Assembly (NCBI GenBank): GCA_029562975.1
Contig: JAKQTR010000041.1
Location: 310,001 to 374,000 of the forward strand
Direction of reading: 5' to 3'
Origin: Acidobacteriota bacterium
GTDB taxonomy: Bacteria > Acidobacteriota > Vicinamibacteria > Vicinamibacterales > JAKQTR01
Length of the DNA: 64,000 bases
The notes beneath the pieces were generated by a model. It was not told where the DNA came from. It saw nothing but the letters and a program-made list of their open reading frames with translations, and ran no database searches. The position numbers and the translations under genes were made by a program. Below are positions 26,912 to 34,486 of the stretch, piece by piece. Numbering within the stretch: position 1 is the stretch's first letter; every line of letters begins with the position of its first letter.

Positions 26912-28453
26912 ATGCCTCAGCACACCGCGCCGGCGGTTGTCCGCAGGGCAGGCGGCGGATCCACGCGGGAGTTCGCGGCTGCCGCAGTCCTCGTGGTGTC
27001 GGTGGCCGTGCTGCGCGGCGTGGCGTTCCTGGTGTGGGAACACGCCTCGTTCGACTCGGACCAGGCCGTGACAGGGCTGATGGCCAAGCATCTGATCGAA
27101 GGCCGGGCGTTCCCGCTCTTCTACTACGGGCAGAACTACCTGCTGGCGGTGCAGGCCTGGCTGGCCGCCCCGGTGTTCCTGGCGACCGGGCCCACGGTGG
27201 CCGCCCTCAAGCTGCCGCTCGTGCTGCTCAACGCCACGACGGCGCTCGTGCTGCTGCGCGTGCTGAGCCACGATCTGGGTCTGCGGCCGTGGCTCGCGGT
27301 GATGGCCTCGGCCTTCTTCGTCGCGGCGCCGCCGGGAACGGCCGCCCAACTCGTCAGCGCGCTCGGAGCGTCGGTGGAGCCCTTCCTCTACGTGTTGCTG
27401 ATCTGGCTGCTGCGCGACAGGCCCCTGTGGCAGGGGGCCGTGTTGGGAGTCGGGTTCCTGCAGCGCGAGTTCACCGCCTACGGGTTCATCGCGTTCGTCG
27501 CCGTGCTGGCCCTCGACGGAACGCTCTTCAGGCGCGCGCGCGCGGCCAAGATCGCGGCCGCGCTGGGCGCCGCGATTGCGGTGTGGCTGGCCGTCGCGGC
27601 GCTGCGTCCCTTCTCGAGCGGCGCAGGCCCGGGGACGACGCCGCTCGACGTCGCGGGCGCCGCGAACAACCTGCGCGGGCTTCTCGATCGTGTGTGCACG
27701 GACCCGTCGCGGATCGCGAGCGGCTTCGGCACTCTCCTCGGCTCGTATCTCGGCCTGCCGCTGGGCCTGACGCCGGCGCGCTTGTCCGGGTTCCTCGTCA
27801 ACAGCCGGCTCTACCAGGGCTTGACCTGGGCATGGCCCGTGTTCGCCGCCGGGTGCCTGGCGGGCCTCGTTCGCGCCGCGGTGCTCGCGCGGCGTCGAGG
27901 GGTCCGTGCGACCGTGCGCGACGCTGGCGCCGCCATCTACCTCGTCGTCGTCGGAGCGCTTGCCGCGGCCGGGTACACGGTCGGACGCTGCGGGGACCTC
28001 CAGATCGAGACGGTGAGGTACGTGCTGCTCGCCCTCCTGATGCCCGTCGGCCTCGCCGGCGCGTGGCTGCGGCTCGAGCCCCGCCCGGCCATCCGCGCGG
28101 CCATCGTCGGCGTCATCGCCGCCTGGTCGGCCGTCAGCGTCGCCGGGCACGCACGGCTGTTGAACGAGTACGTGCGCGACAGGCCGCCCGCCTATCGCCG
28201 GGCGCTGACCGACTACCTCGTGCAGCGCCGCATCCGGCTCGTTCGGACCGACTACTGGACCGGATACCAGGTGGCGTTCCTGTCGCAGGAGCGGGTCGTG
28301 GCCGACACGGACGGCGTGTGGCGCGTGCTGCAGTACCACAGGTGGGCCGAGCAACGTCCGCACGCGGTCTGGTACGTCGGGCGAGGGCCGTGCGCCAATC
28401 GCGGCGAGGAGGCCGTGCCCGGCGTCTACTGGGTCTGCGATCCACCCGACTGA
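26912..28453 (+). CDS. GT-C fold (ArnT/PMT-like) membrane glycosyltransferase
   Basis: 513 aa with about ten transmembrane helices and a polar C-terminal periplasmic tail of about 100 residues. The first loop has HASFDSDQAVTGLMAKHLIE with the acidic residue expected for GT-C enzymes, then FPLFYYGQNYLLAVQAWLAA. This resembles the dolichyl-phosphate-mannose mannosyltransferase/ArnT superfamily. It would transfer a sugar from a polyprenyl-phosphate donor; acceptor unknown. The 3' end overlaps the convergent MFS gene by 28 bp. Confidence 0.65.
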   Translation: MPQHTAPAVVRRAGGGSTREFAAAAVLVVSVAVLRGVAFLVWEHASFDSDQAVTGLMAKHLIEGRAFPLFYYGQNYLLAVQAWLAAPVFLATGPTVAALKLPLVLLNATTALVLLRVLSHDLGLRPWLAVMASAFFVAAPPGTAAQLVSALGASVEPFLYVLLIWLLRDRPLWQGAVLGVGFLQREFTAYGFIAFVAVLALDGTLFRRARAAKIAAALGAAIAVWLAVAALRPFSSGAGPGTTPLDVAGAANNLRGLLDRVCTDPSRIASGFGTLLGSYLGLPLGLTPARLSGFLVNSRLYQGLTWAWPVFAAGCLAGLVRAAVLARRRGVRATVRDAGAAIYLVVVGALAAAGYTVGRCGDLQIETVRYVLLALLMPVGLAGAWLRLEPRPAIRAAIVGVIAAWSAVSVAGHARLLNEYVRDRPPAYRRALTDYLVQRRIRLVRTDYWTGYQVAFLSQERVVADTDGVWRVLQYHRWAEQRPHAVWYVGRGPCANRGEEAVPGVYWVCDPPD

Positions 28454-29697
28454 CCGTCGCCGTCGGGAACGGGCGGCGCCGGCTCCCAGTGCGACGCCGA
28501 ACGCCACGCGAAGGCGCCGACGATCAACGTCAGCAGCGCCCCGGTCGCTGCGAGGGCGGCCGGTGCGGAGGTGCGGGCCGCGAGGGCGCCGGCGGCGATG
28601 GACCCGAGGGGCGCGCCGCCCCGGAAGGCCATCGTGTAGATGCTCATGACGCGGCCGCGCATCTGATCAGGGGCCTCGAGCTGCACGAGCGAGGTGAGCA
28701 GCGAGAAGACCATCATCATCGCGAGGCTGCCCAGGAAGAGCAGCCCGTAGCTCAGCGCCAGGACGCGCGACGCGGCGAAAGCCACGAGCAGGACGCCGAG
28801 GAAGGCCTGCAGCCGGACCGCCGTGCGAGCCATGGCGGAGAAGCGTCCCAGCCACGCGACGACGATCGCCCCCACCACCGAGCCCGCACCGGAGAAGGCC
28901 ATCATCCGGCTGAAGCCCGCCGCATCCTGCTGGAACACGCGCTGCACCACCACCGGGAGGAGAGTGAGCACCGGAGAACCGAGGAGCGCCGTGCAAAACG
29001 CCAGGAACATGAACGCGCGGATGGCGGCGTGGCGCCGCACGAAGGCCAGGCCGCCCCGGAGTTCCTCGCCGACGGATCGCACGGCCGCCGCCGGCGCGAT
29101 CCGGACGCGGAGCATGAGCAGCGACGCGACGACCACGAGGAAGGAGAGGCCGTTGATCGCGAAGCACGCGGCGGAGCCGAACGCCGCCAGGGCGACGCCG
29201 GCGGCCAGCGGGCCGACGATGCGCGCCAGGTTGAACTGGATCGAGTTGAGCGCGATGGCGTTGGGGACGTCGTGGCGGCGCACCAGCATCGGCATGAGCG
29301 ACTGGTACGCCGGGCTCCCGAAGGCCTGGGCCGTGCCCGTGATGCACGAGAGCGCCAGCACGTGCCAGATGCGGACGACGTCCGTGTGCACGAGGATCGC
29401 CAGGGCGAACGCCGTGCTCATCTGCACGTACTGGGACACGAGCAGGACCCGGCGCCGATCGCGGCGGTCGGCGACGACGCCGCCGACGAGGACGAGCAGC
29501 AGGATCGGCATCTCGCCCAGGAACGCGTCGAGCCCGAGGTAGAACGGCGACCCGGTGAGGGTCAGGACCAGCCAGCTCTGGGCGACCTTCTGCATCCACG
29601 TGCCGATGCTCGAGATGCAGGCGCCCGTCCACAGGACGCGGAAGTCGCGGTAAGCGAGGGCGGCAGCCGCGCGTCGGGCGGCGGAGTGGGGAGACAC
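28426..29697 (-). CDS. MFS exporter of the EntS/DUF894 type
   Basis: 423 aa, about twelve transmembrane segments. LAYRDFRVLWTGACISSIGTWMQ at the N terminus and VADRRDRRRVLL in the loop between helices 2 and 3 (the MFS motif A region) are typical of the enterobactin-exporter-like MFS_3 branch, which also includes macrolide-efflux homologues. The absence of siderophore genes nearby leaves the substrate open. A C-terminal polar tail follows the last helix. Confidence 0.85.
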   Translation of the reverse strand: MSPHSAARRAAAALAYRDFRVLWTGACISSIGTWMQKVAQSWLVLTLTGSPFYLGLDAFLGEMPILLLVLVGGVVADRRDRRRVLLVSQYVQMSTAFALAILVHTDVVRIWHVLALSCITGTAQAFGSPAYQSLMPMLVRRHDVPNAIALNSIQFNLARIVGPLAAGVALAAFGSAACFAINGLSFLVVVASLLMLRVRIAPAAAVRSVGEELRGGLAFVRRHAAIRAFMFLAFCTALLGSPVLTLLPVVVQRVFQQDAAGFSRMMAFSGAGSVVGAIVVAWLGRFSAMARTAVRLQAFLGVLLVAFAASRVLALSYGLLFLGSLAMMMVFSLLTSLVQLEAPDQMRGRVMSIYTMAFRGGAPLGSIAAGALAARTSAPAALAATGALLTLIVGAFAWRSASHWEPAPPVPDGDGQSGGSQTQ

Positions 29698-29808
29698 GCT
29701 CTGCCCATCTTAGCCGGGACCAGCGGACCGTGCGCCGGCCTTCGCGCGGACCGGCGCCCGCAGCCTCGTGGCTGCCGCTCGCCCCCGTCCGGCGCGAATC
29801 GTCGCGGG

Positions 29809-30195
29809 CTACGCGAGGCGCGCCCCGCGCTCGATGAGCAGCTCCCTGAGGACGGAGCGGTGACAGCGGTCCTCGTTCTCGCAGTAGCAGCCGACCGAGA
29901 AGTCCGCGCGCCTGGAGAACGCCGCCAGCAGGTCCAGCAGGCGAGCGGCTGACGGGCTGCTCATCTCGGCCCGGTACCGCTTCGCGAAGCGCCGCCACTC
30001 GGCGTCGGTCGAAGCAGACTGCGCCGTCTTCACGAGCGCCTCGGACGGGGCCAGTTCGGGCAGCCAGAGGTCGTAATAGTTCCGCGAGGCGAACTCCGCC
30101 TTCGGCACGCCGCGCGGCGGCCGCCGGACGGTGCCCAGGCGCAGCCCTTCTCCCGGGACTCTCGGTGTGCCAAGCCGAACGACGCGGATCGCCAT
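29809..30195 (-). CDS. DUF488 family protein
   Basis: 128 aa from ATG 30195, chosen because GGAG lies nine bases upstream; the in-frame ATG 30210 lacks a site. It contains the family hallmark SVGCYCENEDRCHRSVL near the C terminus, where the Cys pair and the CHR motif recall a phosphatase-like or nucleotide-binding site, and the central NYYDLWLPELAPS typical of the short YeaO-like branch. Function is unknown across the family. It is on the same strand as the small genes upstream but separated by 226 bp with nothing recognisable. Confidence 0.82.
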   Translation of the reverse strand: MAIRVVRLGTPRVPGEGLRLGTVRRPPRGVPKAEFASRNYYDLWLPELAPSEALVKTAQSASTDAEWRRFAKRYRAEMSSPSAARLLDLLAAFSRRADFSVGCYCENEDRCHRSVLRELLIERGARLA

Positions 30196-30421
30196 GATGC
30201 TGCTCTCCATTCCGCCCGCTTCCCGTCAGCGCGAGGCTGGCGCGACGCACTCGCGACCGACGGAAGGCCGGCTTCGATCGTCTCCCGGGCCACATTCCTG
30301 CCAGCGCGCCGTCGCCAGCCCGCGTGGCGACCAAGACCCCGCACCGCCCGCAGGCGAGCCCGCAGCCGCGAGTCGCGGAGCCTCCGTCCGGGCGGCTTCC
30401 CGGCCTCGCGGCATGCGGCGA

Positions 30422-30892
30422 TCAGCCGCCTGTCTTCGACGACGAGTGGTCGTGGACGATGCGCCAGCCTTCCGGCAGCCTCCGGAACACAACCGACGTC
30501 ATGCCGTCGGCTTCTTTCCCGCCGGACATCTTCAACCGCCACCGGCCGCGAACCAGCGCCGCGTCCGATCCGAGCACGACGACTTCCAGCTCCGGGAAAT
30601 CGAGGATGCCCATCCGCCGATCGCCGCTCTGGTAGGTGGCCCGGTAGCGATCGAGCGTGGCCTGCCATCCGCGGAAGGCAGTCCCGTTCGAGAAGAACGC
30701 CAGGTCCGGCGACTTCCAGTAAGCGCTCATGTAACCCGGCAGGTCGCCCCGGTTCCAGGCTGCGACCTGCGCGTCCCACACGGCGCGCACGCCGGCCTCC
30801 ACATCACCCGGCGGCTCTGATGCGGCCGCGCCGGCGAACACGGCGGCGAGGGCGGCCGCGAGCACGAATGGCGCCATCCCCGCGCGCGTCAC
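30422..30892 (-). CDS. Secreted DUF4440/NTF2-like protein
   Basis: 156 aa starting at GTG 30892, which overlaps the upstream stop (GTGA) and has GGAGG five bases before it. The signal peptide PFVLAAALAAVFAGAAAS is followed by an NTF2-fold domain: VWDAQVAAWNRGDLPGYMSA, GTAFRGWQATLDRY, ALVRGRWRLKMSGG and PEGWRIVHDHSS. Such proteins are small cone-shaped ligand-binding or enzyme domains often annotated as ketosteroid-isomerase-like. Substrate unknown. Confidence 0.78.
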   Translation of the reverse strand: MTRAGMAPFVLAAALAAVFAGAAASEPPGDVEAGVRAVWDAQVAAWNRGDLPGYMSAYWKSPDLAFFSNGTAFRGWQATLDRYRATYQSGDRRMGILDFPELEVVVLGSDAALVRGRWRLKMSGGKEADGMTSVVFRRLPEGWRIVHDHSSSKTGG

Positions 30893-31176
30893 CGGCCCCT
30901 CCGCCTCGGCTTCGCGGCGCCGTCCTTCCAGTTCCACCACTTGAGTTTCTCAGGATCATGCCTCGTCCGGCTGGCGAAGTACACCGCCGAGCGGAGGACG
31001 TACAGAGCGCAGCGATCGATTGGCTCGCAGAGCGTGCGCTCGAGCTTCCGGTACAGGCGTTCCGGGTCCGCGCGCTTCAGATCGGCGACCTCGCGGATGC
31101 CGATCAGGCGAAGGTTTCCGGCAATGGCCGGGCCGACGCCGGGGATCGAGGTGAGGGCGTCCGTCCGCTTCTTCAT
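30889..31176 (-). CDS. Helix-hairpin-helix protein of the Cdd1 (pathogenicity locus) family
   Basis: 95 aa. TSIPGVGPAIAGNLRLIGI is a helix-hairpin-helix motif and DRCALYVLRSAVYFASR plus KLKWWNWKD complete the Cdd1-type domain, found in small proteins sometimes labelled mitomycin-resistance proteins. HhH domains bind DNA or mediate protein contacts; a biochemical role is not established. A GAGG site lies just upstream of the ATG. It lies 19 bp downstream of a decayed VOC gene and overlaps the DUF4440 gene. Confidence 0.75.
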   Translation of the reverse strand: MKKRTDALTSIPGVGPAIAGNLRLIGIREVADLKRADPERLYRKLERTLCEPIDRCALYVLRSAVYFASRTRHDPEKLKWWNWKDGAAKPRRRGR

Positions 31177-31195
31177 CTCGGGCCTCTGCCTCCGA

Positions 31196-31479
31196 TCACG
31201 TCAGGGAATGCAGGCCGGTGACGCTGCTCTCGGTGTCGCCCGCGAGCGCGACGAATCCGTGCTCGCCGATCGAGCACTCCTCCTTGACGATCGCGCTTCC
31301 GGCCCCGGGCAGTCTCGCGCCTCGGCGACGCAGCCCTCACAGCCGAAGCAGACCAGCATGCTGGCGCCGCCAGGCCGAATCTCAGGGGTGCTCACCAGTG
31401 CGCCCGTCGCGCCGTCACAGCGACGGCCGAGCGAGGCCGATTCGCCCGGCCGACCGACTCACACGACCGCATTCATCAT
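31196..31479 (-). pseudogene. Decayed VOC/glyoxalase-family gene
   Basis: Reading the minus strand, an ATG-ATG start at 31479-31474 (MMNAVV) is followed after six codons by TGA. The same frame then resumes with CDGATGALVSTPEIRPGGAS and MLVCFGCEGC, and near 31301-31308 the protein-like signal shifts frame to continue as SAIVKEECSIGEHGFVALAG and SSVTGLHSLT up to a TGA at 31196. The last piece (IGEHGFVA, D-T-E, GLHS) is the C-terminal strand pattern of VOC-family dioxygenase/glyoxalase-like proteins. Compared with intact relatives, most of the N-terminal half is missing and one frameshift is present. The order and matching frames make a disabled gene more likely than chance. Confidence 0.5.
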
Positions 31480-31640
31480 ACTCCCGCGGTGCGCGCAGGT
31501 TTCCAGCGCCCTGACGACGGCCGTCATCGCATTCCAGGTGCGCGCGGTCGGCGGCACCTCGTGGAGCCAATCCACCGCGCCAGGGCGGAGGCGCGCCTGA
31601 TTGGGGAAGCCGGGGTGCCGAACGTCGCCCAGAGGCCCCG
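31459..31640 (-). pseudogene. Possible 3' fragment of another gene upstream of the VOC remnant
   Basis: The minus-strand frame ending at 31459 reads PLGDVRHPGFPNQARLRPGA, then VDWLHEVPPTARTWNAMTAV and VRALETCAHRG. Its amino-acid composition is far more protein-like than the other five frames, but it has no start codon and runs upstream into sequence used in another frame. I do not recognise the family. It may be the remnant C terminus of a gene that once preceded the VOC gene. Confidence 0.25.
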
Positions 31641-31645
31641 CGCCC

Positions 31646-31897
31646 TTACGCCCTGGCCTGTTCGCGCGACGCTGCGCGCCCTGCCACGAAGAAGTAGAGG
31701 GAACCCACCGCCAGCGCTGCCTCGATCGCGGCGGTGATCCATCCTCCGGGCCGGATGGTCCTCGTCAGCACGGCGCCGGCGCTCACGAGAGCGATCAGGC
31801 CCGTGACGAAGGCCCCGCCGGCGAGAACGGCGGTGCGTGCCGCCGGAGGACCAGACCCCCTGCCCAGGCCGAGGATCTCCTCATTCCCCAGAGGCAC
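31646..31897 (-). CDS. Small predicted membrane protein, about 83 aa
   Basis: From GTG 31897 the frame encodes two hydrophobic helices (TAVLAGGAFVTGLIALVSAG and AAIEAALAVGSLYFFVAG) joined by VLTRTIRPGGW, with a basic tail. No family is recognised and no strong ribosome site is seen, so the start is uncertain. The frame extends further upstream as low-complexity Pro/Gly repeats (VGPPVGP type). Confidence 0.4.
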   Translation of the reverse strand: MPLGNEEILGLGRGSGPPAARTAVLAGGAFVTGLIALVSAGAVLTRTIRPGGWITAAIEAALAVGSLYFFVAGRAASREQARA

Positions 31898-32094
31898 GAT
31901 GCAGGAATCGTCGCAAGCGGCTGGGCCGACGGGCGGGCCGACGACTGGGCCGACGGGTGCGCAAGAGAGTTGCGGGCCACACGCGCGGCGAACTGGCGCG
32001 CGGGGCATCCGTCGCTGCTCCCGGCGGGAGGAATGTCCCGCTGTTGGCGATAGCAGTGGAGACGTCAACCGGCGCGACAGGGGACTATAACCCC

Positions 32095-32146
32095 TTGTAT
32101 TTCGTTTTTTGTTCGCTTATAGTCTGATTAGCGAAGATAAAGCGAA
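32095..32146 (+). promoter_or_regulatory. imuA-imuB-dnaE2 promoter with nested palindromic operator
   Basis: TTGTAT at 32095-32100, a 17-bp spacer and TATAGT at 32118-32123 form a strong sigma70 promoter inside an AT-rich island. Four related half-sites surround it: TTCGTT 32101-32106, TTCGCT 32112-32117, AGCGAA 32130-32135 and AGCGAA 32141-32146. The inner pair flanks the -10 hexamer, and both left and both right half-sites are 11 bp apart, giving a two-layer palindrome. Mutasome operons are LexA-controlled in other phyla, so this is the best LexA-operator candidate, but it does not match the E. coli or alphaproteobacterial boxes. Confidence 0.7.
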
Positions 32147-32153
32147 ATCATGG

Positions 32154-32174
32154 ATTCTGGATTCTGAAATCTTA
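32154..32174. repeat. Heptanucleotide repeat ATTCTGR in the mutasome leader
   Basis: ATTCTGG, ATTCTGA and AATCTTA in a row, just upstream of the imuA ribosome site. Same 7-bp family as the longer ATTCTGA/CTTCTGA array at 37983. Confidence 0.5.
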
Positions 32175-32183
32175 TGGAGGCCT

Positions 32184-32948
32184 ATGTCCGCCACCTGCCG
32201 TGCCGATGTCGAAGCGCTGCTCCGGGCGAAAAAGCTCGACCGCACCCTGGTGCCCGTCAGCGGCACCAGCGGCGTCAGCGTTTCTCCTGAAATGCTTCCA
32301 ACCGGGTTGCCTCTTCTGGATCAACAACTTGGAGGCGGGATCCCGATGGGGCAGTTTTCGGAGGTGGTCGGTCCGCGCTCCTCGGGGCGGACGAGCCTCC
32401 TGATGGCCATGCTGGCGGTGACGACAGCCAAGGGTGGATTGGCGGCTCTTGTCGACACCTTCGATATGGCCGACGTGGCGTCGATGGCGGCTGCCGGCGT
32501 GCGGCTGGATCGTCTGCTGTGGGTGCGCGGTGAATCCTCGACCTCGGCATTCCCGCCCCTGACGAATGGCCGCCGCCAGCCCGGCGCCGATCGCGCCCTC
32601 GCGCGCGCGCTGAAAGCCGCGAATCTCATCCTGCAGTCGGGCGCCATGTCGCTTGTGGCCCTCGACGTGGCCGATGCGCCGCTCCAGGCCCTGCGGCGGG
32701 TTCCCATCACGACCTGGCTTCGGTTGCAGAAGGTCGTCGAAGGACAGTCCACGGCCGCGGTCATCGTCGGATCCGTACCCATGAGCCGGAGCGCGGGGGG
32801 CGTGACGCTGGGGCTGCGCCAGCTGGGCGCGAGGGGCTTGGCGCCGGGCGCTGGCGGGATTGAGAGCGAGGCGAGGATCCAGCGCGCGAGACTGGTGCCG
32901 GGCATGGGCGCGCCGGTGCGCCTGACGGCGGCGGCGCTGGTGGCCTGA
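32184..32948 (+). CDS. imuA: ImuA-like RecA-related mutasome protein
   Basis: 254 aa, first gene of the imuA-imuB-dnaE2 damage-tolerance cassette. The RecA-like core begins with LPTGLPLLDQQLGGGIPMGQ, then a modified P-loop VVGPRSSGRTSL in which the usual Lys is Arg, and LAALVDTFDMADVASM matching the Walker B neighbourhood. ImuA is a RecA paralogue that supports ImuB and DnaE2 in translesion synthesis. I chose ATG 32184; a GGAGG lies only three bases upstream, an unusually tight spacing. It ends 14 bp before imuB. Confidence 0.82.
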   Translation: MSATCRADVEALLRAKKLDRTLVPVSGTSGVSVSPEMLPTGLPLLDQQLGGGIPMGQFSEVVGPRSSGRTSLLMAMLAVTTAKGGLAALVDTFDMADVASMAAAGVRLDRLLWVRGESSTSAFPPLTNGRRQPGADRALARALKAANLILQSGAMSLVALDVADAPLQALRRVPITTWLRLQKVVEGQSTAAVIVGSVPMSRSAGGVTLGLRQLGARGLAPGAGGIESEARIQRARLVPGMGAPVRLTAAALVA

Positions 32949-32962
32949 CGGGCAGGCGCGCC

Positions 32963-34480
32963 ATGTTCGCGTGTCTCTACCTGCCGCCTTCACCCATGCG
33001 CCGGGCCGTGCCGGCGATCGGCCCGGCTCGCGATCGTACGAGCCTCGCCGAGATTGCCAGGAAGGTGTCGCCGCGCGTGGACGTGCGGCGCGAGAACCTG
33101 GTGGTGCTCGACGCCGAGGGCCTCGAGCGCCTGGTCGGCGACGCGCGGGCCGTCGGCGAACGCCTGCGCCGGGAAGCGGCGGATCGCGGCTTTGCGCCGG
33201 TGCACGTGGCGATCGCGGGCACCCGGACGGCAGCCATGCTGCTCGCCGCCGCGCGAGCGGGAGTGACGGTGGTGGCGCCGGGAGGGGAAGCGGGCGCGCT
33301 CGCGCCGCAGCCGCTCCGGACACTCGGCGAACTCGCGGTGAGCGCCCAGCCCCTAGCCCCTCGCTCACTAGCCCCGGGTCTCCAGCCCTGCGCCGGAACG
33401 GCGCACCCCGAGCGAGCCGCGGAAGCGGCGAGGCGAAGGGCGAGTCCCGAGTTCCGAGCCCCGAGTCCCGGCTGCCTATCCACTCTGTCCCGCTGGGGCC
33501 TGCGCACGCTGGGCGAACTGGCCGCGTTGCCGTCCGCCGAACTGTCGGAGCGGCTGGGGCAGGACGGCGTCCGCTGGCAGCGCCTGGCGCGCGGCGAAGA
33601 CACGGAGCCGCTGGTTCCCGCCAGGGAAGACGAGCCCTTCGAGTCCTCGCTCGATCTGGAATGGCCCATTGCCGATCTCGAGCCGCTGTCGTTCGTCCTC
33701 GGGCGGCTGCTCGATCCCCTGTGCGCGCGCCTCGAGTCCCGCGATCGCGGCGCCGCGGCCCTGCACCTGCGCCTGCGCCTCGTCACGCGGGCCTTGCACC
33801 TGCGCAGCCTGCAGCTGCCCGCGCCCATGCGCGATCCGAAAGTGCTGCGCACGCTGCTGCTGCTGGATCTCGAAGCGCATCCGGCGCCGGCGGGCATCGA
33901 CGCGGTCGCCATCGTCATCGACCCCACGCCGGGCCGCATCGTCCAGGAGTCGCTGCTGACGCGCGCGCTGCCGGCGCCCGAGCTCGTCTCGACGCTCGTC
34001 GCGCGCCTGCAGGCGCTCATGGGCGAGGGGCGGTGCGGGTCGCCGGCGACGGTGGATTCGTACAGGCCCGGGGCGTTCGCGATGACGCCCTTCGCGGTGG
34101 AGCAGAAGCAGGAATCCAGAAGCCGGCATGCAGAAGCCGGCATGCAGGAGCCGAGCCTCGAGCCCCTGGCCCCGAATCCCGAATCCCGAATCCCGAGCGC
34201 GGCCCTGCGCCGTTTCCGCATTCCCATTCCCGCGCGTGTGCTCATCGACGGCCATCGCCCGACCAGCGTGCGGACCGATCGGCAGGGGCTCTCCGGCGGG
34301 CAGGTGCGCGGTTGGGCCGGGCCGTGGCGCACGTCGGGCGGGTGGTGGAAGAGCGGGGACTCGCGCCGCGCGGGCTGGAACCGGGACGAGTGGGACGTGG
34401 CGCTCAGCGACGGCGGCTTGTACCGCATCTTCGAGGACCGCGACACGGGACGCTGGTTCGTGGAGGCGGTAGAGGATTAG
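32963..34480 (+). CDS. imuB: ImuB, Y-family polymerase-like mutasome hub protein
   Basis: 505 aa. It follows the ImuB pattern: FACLYLPPSPMRRAV at the start without the catalytic acidic residues of active Y-family polymerases, SPRVDVRRENLVVLDAEGLE, HVAIAGTRTAAMLL, then a thumb-like WGLRTLGELAALPSAELSER and C-terminal WKSGDSRRAGWNRDEWDVAL. ImuB docks DnaE2 and the beta clamp rather than copying DNA. Two low-complexity insertions made of heptamer repeats interrupt it: about 62 codons at 33338-33499, flanked by two LRTLGELA segments, and about 28 codons at 34111-34197 (NPESRIP-type). Both stay in frame. ATG 32963 is the only good start. Confidence 0.85.
   Translation: MFACLYLPPSPMRRAVPAIGPARDRTSLAEIARKVSPRVDVRRENLVVLDAEGLERLVGDARAVGERLRREAADRGFAPVHVAIAGTRTAAMLLAAARAGVTVVAPGGEAGALAPQPLRTLGELAVSAQPLAPRSLAPGLQPCAGTAHPERAAEAARRRASPEFRAPSPGCLSTLSRWGLRTLGELAALPSAELSERLGQDGVRWQRLARGEDTEPLVPAREDEPFESSLDLEWPIADLEPLSFVLGRLLDPLCARLESRDRGAAALHLRLRLVTRALHLRSLQLPAPMRDPKVLRTLLLLDLEAHPAPAGIDAVAIVIDPTPGRIVQESLLTRALPAPELVSTLVARLQALMGEGRCGSPATVDSYRPGAFAMTPFAVEQKQESRSRHAEAGMQEPSLEPLAPNPESRIPSAALRRFRIPIPARVLIDGHRPTSVRTDRQGLSGGQVRGWAGPWRTSGGWWKSGDSRRAGWNRDEWDVALSDGGLYRIFEDRDTGRWFVEAVED
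33348..33470. repeat. Heptamer-repeat insertion in imuB (AGCCCCT and AGTCCCG units)
   Basis: AGCCCCT units at 33348-33361 with a related AGCCCCG at 33370-33376, then four perfectly phased units at 33443-33470: AGTCCCG, AGTTCCG, AGCCCCG, AGTCCCG. The insertion keeps the imuB frame open and encodes Pro/Ala/Ser-rich residues. Confidence 0.8.
34118..34195. repeat. 14-bp and 7-bp tandem repeats in imuB
   Basis: AGAAGCCGGCATGC is perfectly duplicated at 34118-34145 (14 bp, twice the heptamer length), followed by three perfect AATCCCG units at 34175-34195. The segment encodes HAEAGMQEPS and NPESRIPS within a linker before the C-terminal domain. Confidence 0.85.
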
Positions 34481-34486
34481 CGCCCC

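Noticed and set aside
30941-31600. Plus-strand 219-codon frame opposite the HhH gene
   Set aside because: Ser/Arg-rich antisense shadow; minus strand has the Cdd1-type HhH signature.
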